A DNA stretch of 10,676 bases from an uncultured Petrimonas sp. Its GTDB lineage: Bacteria > Bacteroidota > Bacteroidia > Bacteroidales > Dysgonomonadaceae. The notes beneath the pieces are model-generated. The model saw only the letters and a list, made by a program, of their open reading frames with translations. It was not told the origin of the DNA and did not search any database. Of this stretch, positions 6,496 through 10,676 are shown piece after piece. Every line of letters starts with the position of its first letter. The stretch's first letter is position 1. The position numbers were made by a program, and so were the translations under genes. The stretch spans positions 1 to 10,676 of the forward strand of contig CAKTUP010000069.1 in assembly GCA_934621705.1 (NCBI GenBank), written 5' to 3'.

Positions 6496-7677
6496 CTACA
6501 TCGATGCAAACTTCAGGCAAACCGGCTTGCTGATGGAAATATCTTGATGCAGATCGGTCAATAATCCCGTTTGGTTATCGATACTGAATACCTGTATTTT
6601 GTTATCGTCCCGACTCGCCACCAGCAGCAACTTTCCGTTGGGCGTGATCACAAAGTTTCGTGGATGCTTTCCTGTTGGTTGATAACCCACCTTGGTAAGC
6701 GTTCCGTCGTCGGGGTTAATCAAAAAAATGGCTACGCCATCGTCTTTCAGCCGATTGGATGCGTACAGAAATCTTCCGTCCGGCGATACATGAATATCGG
6801 CGCTTCCGCGCGAACCTTCCACCGAATCGGTAGCGATGACTTGCTTTTCTTTCAAATCGCCTTCGTCGTAATCATACACGATAACATCGCCCGACAACTC
6901 ACCCAGCACGTAAAAGTACTTGCCACTAGGATGAAAATCGAAATGCCGCGGCCCCGCGCCGGCAGGCGTCGAAAACTCTTTCAAACTGCCTTGTGATACG
7001 GGCGGCTGTCCTTCGAAAACCGAGCCAATGGCATCGAAACGGTAAATTTTATCCGTTCCCAAATCGGCTGCGAAAAGAAATCTTCCGTCGGGTGAAAACC
7101 TCACGCTGTGCAAGTGCGGACTGTTTTGCCTGTCTTTATCGGGGCCTGAACCTTCAAAATCAATTATCAGGTTTACCGGAAACAGCGTTCCGTCGTCTTT
7201 TGTCTGAAACAGAGAGATGTTGCCTCCTCCGTAATTGGCTGTTACCACGGTTTTTCCGGCATTATCCGTTTCAATGTAGCACGGCCCGGAGCCTTTCGTA
7301 TTGCTCGAATTCAGTAATTTCAGCACACCTCTCTTTTTATCGAACGCGAAAGCGCTGGCCGTGCTGTTTCCCTCACCGCTTTCGCTTACCGAATACACGA
7401 ATTCTTCGTTGGGGCTTACCGCAAGATACGATGGATTTACGGCTTCGGCCATGCTCAGCGAATCGGCTTGCCCGGTTTCCGTATCCAGTTTATACACGTA
7501 AATTCCTTTGCTTCCTTCGTCGGAAGTATATGTTCCCACCAACAGAAACATATCGTTTGGAGTTGCAGCAGCAATCTTTTTATTGGTTGTATCCATATCT
7601 TCTTTTTGCGTTTTTTTGTTGGTGCACGCGCCCACTACAAGAGCAAATGCAAGTAGAAAAGTAATTTTCAGTTTCAT
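6496..7677 (-). CDS. Lactonase-family seven-bladed beta-propeller lipoprotein
   Basis: This 393-residue protein belongs to the lactonase/6-phosphogluconolactonase (Pgl, YbhE-type) propeller family. After a lipoprotein signal (VVGAC, Cys18) and a Lys/Asp/Thr-rich linker to about residue 40, the propeller begins with FLLVGTYTSDEGSKGIYVYKLD. Blade motifs repeat along the protein: YLAVSPNEEFVYSV, VRFSPDGRFLFAADLG, FDFHPSGKYFYVLGEL, IHVSPDGRFLYASNR and FVITPNGKLLLVASRDDNKIQVF. The family's best-known member hydrolyses 6-phosphogluconolactone in the cytosol, but a lipid anchor places this one outside the cytoplasm. Another lactone, such as one made by a periplasmic sugar dehydrogenase, is a likelier substrate; this is inference. 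It appears to be a single-gene unit. No exact -7 box was found in the region before its start. Confidence 0.88.
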   Translation of the reverse strand: MKLKITFLLAFALVVGACTNKKTQKEDMDTTNKKIAAATPNDMFLLVGTYTSDEGSKGIYVYKLDTETGQADSLSMAEAVNPSYLAVSPNEEFVYSVSESGEGNSTASAFAFDKKRGVLKLLNSSNTKGSGPCYIETDNAGKTVVTANYGGGNISLFQTKDDGTLFPVNLIIDFEGSGPDKDRQNSPHLHSVRFSPDGRFLFAADLGTDKIYRFDAIGSVFEGQPPVSQGSLKEFSTPAGAGPRHFDFHPSGKYFYVLGELSGDVIVYDYDEGDLKEKQVIATDSVEGSRGSADIHVSPDGRFLYASNRLKDDGVAIFLINPDDGTLTKVGYQPTGKHPRNFVITPNGKLLLVASRDDNKIQVFSIDNQTGLLTDLHQDISISKPVCLKFASM

Positions 7678-7759
7678 TTCAGTAACTTTTTTCTAAATGC
7701 TAAATTACATCTTTTTACCGACATAACCGCTACCGGAGAAAAAACATTTGTGCGTTGTG

Positions 7760-7790
7760 TTGTATATTTGACGGAGACTGCGTATTTTTG
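7760..7790 (+). promoter_or_regulatory. Promoter for DUF5606-cdsA operon (TTG-n20-TATTTTTG)
   Basis: TTG at 7760-7762 and TATTTTTG at 7783-7790 are 20 bases apart, an ideal -33/-7 arrangement, 29 bases before the ATG at 7820. A second TAnnTTTG match, TATATTTG at 7763-7770, overlaps the spacer but has no -33 partner at good distance. The first pair is preferred. Confidence 0.7.
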
Positions 7791-7819
7791 CAAACTATTT
7801 TGAACTAAAAAAAGTAAGT

Positions 7820-8263
7820 ATGCTGACGAAAATATTATCTGTTTCCGGCAAGCCGGGTTTATATAAACTTATTTCTACCAGTAAAAACCTGAATATTGTG
7901 GAGTCGCTTCTCGACGGGAAAAGAATTCCCGTTTACATCTCCGAAAAGGTGGTGGCACTCAGCGACGTATCGATCTACACAACGGAAGACGATACTCCTT
8001 TACACGAAGTTTTCCGCAAAATCAAAGAAAAGGAAAACGGAGAAAAAACCACCTTCGGCTCCAAATCATCCAACAAAGAGGTTTTCGGCTATTTTGCCGA
8101 AATTCTCCCCAACTACGATACCGATAAAGTGTATGCATCGGACATTAAAAAGTTGCTGAGCTGGTATAATATCCTTATTGACAGCAATATCGATTTTGAA
8201 CCGGTGGAAGCCGAAACAGAAGACGAACCTGCCGAAACCGAATCGGAAAACAACGAAAAATAA
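7820..8263 (+). CDS. DUF5606 domain protein
   Basis: This 147-residue cytoplasmic protein has no signal or membrane segment and matches the Bacteroidota-specific DUF5606 family. Diagnostic stretches are LTKILSVSGKPGLYKLISTSKNLNIVESL near the N-terminus, RIPVYISEKVVALSDVSIYTTEDDTPLHEVFRKI in the middle, and VFGYFAEILPNYDTDKVYASDIKKLLSWYNIL (about residues 93-120). The last 25 residues form an acidic, low-complexity tail rich in Glu. The family has no established function that I know of. It sits behind a well-formed promoter and only 6 bases before cdsA in the same reading frame, so the two proteins are made from one transcript, and a link to envelope lipid synthesis or general growth is possible but unproven. 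Confidence 0.85.
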   Translation: MLTKILSVSGKPGLYKLISTSKNLNIVESLLDGKRIPVYISEKVVALSDVSIYTTEDDTPLHEVFRKIKEKENGEKTTFGSKSSNKEVFGYFAEILPNYDTDKVYASDIKKLLSWYNILIDSNIDFEPVEAETEDEPAETESENNEK

Positions 8264-8269
8264 GATAAA

Positions 8270-9106
8270 TTGAACTCCAAAAATTTGTTCACTCGAATAG
8301 TGGCGGGAATAATTTATATTGCCGTTATCTTGGTTGGTATTCTGGGTGGCGAATATTCTTTTATCGGTATTTTCGGCATTTTTCTGGGTACGGGGCTTTA
8401 CGAGTTTTACCGGATGACGGAAAAAAACACTTCGCACGCCATCAGCAAGATTTTTAATATTGCAGCCGGCGTTGCCATTTTTGTTTCAGCCTATCTTTAT
8501 CTGGAGAATATTTGCACCATTGCGCTACCCATAACTGCCATCACTTATCTGCTCATTCTCTTTGCTTCGGCCATTTTCATCAACCGCAAGGATATTCTTC
8601 ACGCCATCATTTATTCCGTTTTCGGGCAAATGTACGTTACCTTGCCGCTTTCCATCCTGATGCTCATTTCGTATCACTACCAAACGCTCTCAAACGAATA
8701 TTACTTTGCTTTCGTGCTGGCCATTTTCGTTTTCATCTGGGTAAACGATACGGCGGCTTTTGTGGTGGGTTCGCTTTTTGGCAAACACAAATTCATCGAA
8801 AGGATCTCGCCCAAAAAAACCGTTGAAGGATTTATCGGCGGAATTGCGTTTTCGGTTCTGGCAGCCGTTATTCTTTCCAAGTTCTTTACCGATTATTCGT
8901 TGGCTTTCTGGATTGGATTCAGTATCGTCACGGCGCTTTTCGGAACGCTGGGCGACTTGTTTGAATCGCTCATAAAACGAACGTACGAAGTGAAAGATTC
9001 CGGCAACCTCATTCCCGGACACGGCGGCATTCTCGACCGCATAGACAGCCTGCTCATCGCCATTCCCGCGGTTTACATCTACCTGGCGGTAATGCTTATC
9101 TCATAG
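8270..9106 (+). CDS. cdsA: Phosphatidate cytidylyltransferase (CDP-diacylglycerol synthase)
   Basis: CdsA converts phosphatidic acid and CTP to CDP-diacylglycerol, the precursor of all bacterial phospholipids, in the cytoplasmic membrane. This 278-residue protein is of normal length with about eight hydrophobic segments. The CdsA signature is intact near the C-terminus (about residues 234-259): SLIKR, then KDSG four residues later, then PGHGGILDRID with the catalytic acidic residues. WVNDTAAFVVGSLFGKHKF and SPKKTVEGFIGG (about 157-191) are also family hallmarks. No ATG is available: the DUF5606 stop lies in this same frame six bases upstream and the first Met inside is residue 49, after the first two hydrophobic spans. 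I therefore take TTG at 8270; the TTG at 8285 is the only close alternative. The gene is translationally linked to DUF5606. Confidence 0.95.
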   Translation: MNSKNLFTRIVAGIIYIAVILVGILGGEYSFIGIFGIFLGTGLYEFYRMTEKNTSHAISKIFNIAAGVAIFVSAYLYLENICTIALPITAITYLLILFASAIFINRKDILHAIIYSVFGQMYVTLPLSILMLISYHYQTLSNEYYFAFVLAIFVFIWVNDTAAFVVGSLFGKHKFIERISPKKTVEGFIGGIAFSVLAAVILSKFFTDYSLAFWIGFSIVTALFGTLGDLFESLIKRTYEVKDSGNLIPGHGGILDRIDSLLIAIPAVYIYLAVMLIS

Positions 9107-9133
9107 TAAAATTCAGAAAATAATTCATTAAGC

Positions 9134-9344
9134 TTGCCTGGAAGGCAACATTTTCATAACCGTATGCAAGTGAGGAACGAACGTAGCTTACGGTATGATA
9201 CCTCCACAGATTCCTCTGCCCGAAGTGGCGGAACAACTTAAAGCAGGAACAAGTATCGCCACTCCGGGCGGAGATTTGGACGGGATTTTTACCGTAGGCG
9301 AATAAATCGCCTACGGTTATGAAAATATCGCCCATTCGGGCGGA
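9134..9344. repeat. Composite nested inverted-repeat element
   Basis: This non-coding stretch is almost entirely palindromic. The outer arms 9144-9164 and 9312-9332 are inverted copies matching at 19 of 21 positions. Inside are CATAACCGTA (9155-9164) against TACGGTATG (9189-9197), 17-base arms 9214-9230 and 9257-9273 with two differences, and a perfect 11-bp hairpin 9291-9301/9307-9317 (ACCGTAGGCGA, loop ATAAA). A TTGCC-n5-GGCAA hairpin (9134-9148) and CGCCC-ATTC-GGGCG (9329-9342) flank it. Two modules recur: an ACCGTA(GGCG) unit and a CGCC-n4/5-GGGCGGA unit (9254-9272 and 9326-9344 direct, 9214-9231 inverted). It resembles Bacteroidota dispersed intergenic repeats; no transposase is present. 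Confidence 0.8.
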
Positions 9345-9391
9345 AGCCGCAAGTATTGTCCTTTGTCGGTTCGATAAAATCATCTGTTTTC

Positions 9392-9421
9392 TAAAAAATA
9401 ACTTTGATGAGTTATTTTTTA
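9392..9421. terminator. AT-rich 12-bp perfect hairpin
   Basis: TAAAAAATAACT (9392-9403) and AGTTATTTTTTA (9410-9421) pair perfectly around loop TTGATG. It could end transcripts from the DUF5606-cdsA operon, but it has only two G-C pairs and its T run is part of the stem, so strength is uncertain. The rest of 9422-9590 shows no gene and only a poor promoter-like TACTTTTTG at 9496-9504. Confidence 0.45.
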
Positions 9422-9590
9422 AGCTTTACATAACCTAAATTTACTTTGTTTTTATTGAACTTTTGAAGCGTGTTAACGTTTTAATTACAAGGGATTACTT
9501 TTTGTAAATGTATTCCCCGGGCAAAGAAAATTTAGCAACACACACTAATTTTCTCGATTAAAAATTGTTACACCCTTAACACGCAATGAG

Positions 9591-9809
9591 ATGGACAAGA
9601 AAACAATTGGAACGAACGCGGGTATTATTTGGAACTTGCTGAACAACAACGAGAAATGGGATATTTCTCTTTTAGTGGAAAAATCAGGCTTATCAGAAAC
9701 AGAGGTATATACGGCCATCGGCTGGCTGGCTCGCGAAGATAAGATAGAAATAGAAACAAGAGCAAACAACAAACACTATTATTATCTTATTGTAGAGTAT
9801 TACTTCTGA
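9591..9809 (+). CDS. Small winged helix-turn-helix protein (DUF2582 type)
   Basis: This 72-residue protein matches the DUF2582 winged-helix family. GTNAGIIWNLLNNNEKWDISLLVEKSGLSETEVYTAIGWLAREDKIEIE gives helix 1 (about 8-20), the helix-turn-helix (about 25-48, with GLSETEVYTAIGWLARE as recognition helix), then a two-strand wing (about 51-69) ending in a Tyr-rich tail. Small stand-alone winged helices of this type are common in Bacteroidota and are presumed to bind DNA, but no target is known and the fold can also mediate protein contacts. The ATG at 9591 is used; a nearby ATG at 9586 is in another frame. It is a single-gene unit: a long untranslated region precedes it, and a strong terminator begins 22 bases after the stop. 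Confidence 0.85.
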   Translation: MDKKTIGTNAGIIWNLLNNNEKWDISLLVEKSGLSETEVYTAIGWLAREDKIEIETRANNKHYYYLIVEYYF

Positions 9810-9831
9810 TGCAGCCTAAAAACGAAAAAAT

Positions 9832-9873
9832 AAAATCCGGTATCGCCGACGATATCGGATTTTTTGTTTTTTT
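9832..9873 (+). terminator. Rho-independent terminator after winged-helix gene
   Basis: Arms 9832-9845 (AAAATCCGGTATCG) and 9850-9863 (CGATATCGGATTTT) form a 14-bp stem with one G-U pair and loop CCGA, followed by TTGTTTTTTT. This is a textbook intrinsic terminator. Confidence 0.92.
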
Positions 9874-9956
9874 AACGCAGGTTGATGCAACGTTTTTGTC
9901 CCTGTTTTCATCTATAAGATGAGAACGTTTCAATTAGATTTAAAAATACGCCTCCT

Positions 9957-10637
9957 ATGAAAAAACTGTTGTTCCTGTTTTTACTCGTTTCGCTTGTTTT
10001 AACTTCGTGTGAAAAAATAGATTCATCCCTTATCGGAAACTGGGAATTAACTGAATCCAAGTACGTTATTACTGCCGGTGAGAATTTTACGTTTGTGGAT
10101 GTCTATGGCTCACCGTGGCAGGGAACTATAAAAATTGATGACAAGGAGTTTGATCCGTCCGAGTTCAGGTATTATTTCAACAACGTTTGGGTGCAAGAAC
10201 AATTTTCTTCACAAGAATTGAGGTTTACATTTGCTGGTCCGGAATTGGAAATTAATCACTTAGGCACTCGTTATTTTTTGAAAACCGGATATGTTCTAAA
10301 CATTGGATCGGGTGTATTTAAGGCAGACGGAACGGCAACATATCAGGATAAATCGATAACGGTACACGTTGATTTAACTATGCCCAAGGTGGAACTGAAA
10401 AAGGGAGATCAATTTTCCGTACGTGATGCCTACCGGTACATTCCGTACAACAAATTGGGTTTTGACAGCGGCGGAAAATTACGGACCGATTTTCTTGTCG
10501 GTGATATTGTAGAAATATTATCGGGGAAATGGAGCGTAAACAATAATCAGCTCAATATAAGCGTGAAAAACTATTCAAGCAAGGACACCTATCAATACGA
10601 TTTAAAAATCTCATTTGAAATTCCCAACTCAAGTTAA
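9957..10637 (+). CDS. Lipocalin-like lipoprotein of unknown function
   Basis: This 226-residue protein carries a lipoprotein signal (lipobox LTSC, Cys18), followed by EKIDSSLIGNWEL. The G-x-W beginning at about residue 27, together with beta-rich sequence throughout, an FKADGTATY turn (about 121-129) and a second GKW-x-V-x5-L-x-I unit (about 190-201), is the pattern of lipocalin-like lipoproteins common in Bacteroidota. Those usually have one such unit in about 130 residues; this protein is longer, with an extended middle containing FDPSEFRYYFNNVWVQEQF. No catalytic motif is apparent. It lies behind the terminator of the winged-helix gene, so it is probably transcribed alone, though no TAnnTTTG box was found in the 80 bases before it. 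The function is unknown; outer- or inner-membrane anchoring is inferred from the lipobox. Confidence 0.7.
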   Translation: MKKLLFLFLLVSLVLTSCEKIDSSLIGNWELTESKYVITAGENFTFVDVYGSPWQGTIKIDDKEFDPSEFRYYFNNVWVQEQFSSQELRFTFAGPELEINHLGTRYFLKTGYVLNIGSGVFKADGTATYQDKSITVHVDLTMPKVELKKGDQFSVRDAYRYIPYNKLGFDSGGKLRTDFLVGDIVEILSGKWSVNNNQLNISVKNYSSKDTYQYDLKISFEIPNSS

Positions 10638-10676
10638 TAGTTTTCAAAGCGGAATTTCTCTTTTTTTTCGAGAGAT

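Noticed and set aside
6993..7664. Plus-strand open frame (223 codons) opposite the lactonase gene
   Set aside because: It is antisense to the beta-propeller gene, rich in Arg/Cys/Leu as expected for a shadow frame, and has no recognisable domain.
9096..9383. Minus-strand open frame of 95 codons through the palindromic element
   Set aside because: It is made of repeat sequence, has no family signature and overlaps the end of cdsA; it looks like a chance frame typical of such repeats.

Overview
The window reads as ordinary chromosomal DNA from a member of the Bacteroidota, most likely Bacteroidales; a Dysgonomonadaceae- or Proteiniphilum-like genome is a guess. The evidence is several copies of the TAnnTTTG -7 promoter box typical of this phylum, A-rich start regions without clear Shine-Dalgarno sites, Bacteroidota-restricted families (DUF5606, a DUF4890-like Spy/CpxP-type protein), exported glycoside hydrolases and many lipoproteins. 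No rRNA, tRNA, CRISPR array, transposase or phage gene was seen.

Layout, left to right. (1) 11-1896, plus strand: a DUF368/PopT-type undecaprenyl-phosphate translocase abutting an EamA/DMT transporter with no spacer, behind a -7 box near the left edge. (2) 1961-2527, plus: a YjlB-like cupin carrying an unusual Sec signal peptide. (3) 2531-5679, minus: a likely operon of a two-TM protein with a bacterial PH-like domain, then a secreted GH43-DUF1080 fusion enzyme, then (after a 261-bp gap holding four short GTA-loop palindromes) a lichenase-type GH16 lipoprotein. No SusC/SusD pair is in view. (4) 5970-6389, plus: a small exported Q/N/R-rich helical protein with its own promoter. It converges on (5) 6496-7677, minus: a lactonase-family beta-propeller lipoprotein; a strong hairpin between them can terminate both. 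(6) 7820-9106, plus: DUF5606 protein and CdsA (CDP-diacylglycerol synthase), very tightly coupled, with cdsA apparently starting at TTG in the same frame as the upstream gene. (7) 9107-9590: no gene, but a dense nest of inverted repeats (about 9134-9344) and an AT-rich hairpin. (8) 9591-9809, plus: a small DUF2582-type winged-helix protein followed by a clear terminator. (9) 9957-10637, plus: a lipocalin-like lipoprotein of unknown function.

Functional themes are envelope lipid carriers and phospholipid precursors (PopT, CdsA), extracytoplasmic glycan breakdown (GH43-DUF1080, GH16, perhaps the cupin) and envelope lipoproteins. I see no clear new multi-gene system. The least explained material is non-coding: the composite palindromic element at 9134-9344 and the GTA-loop repeats at 3320-3465, both of which look like dispersed Bacteroidota intergenic repeats.
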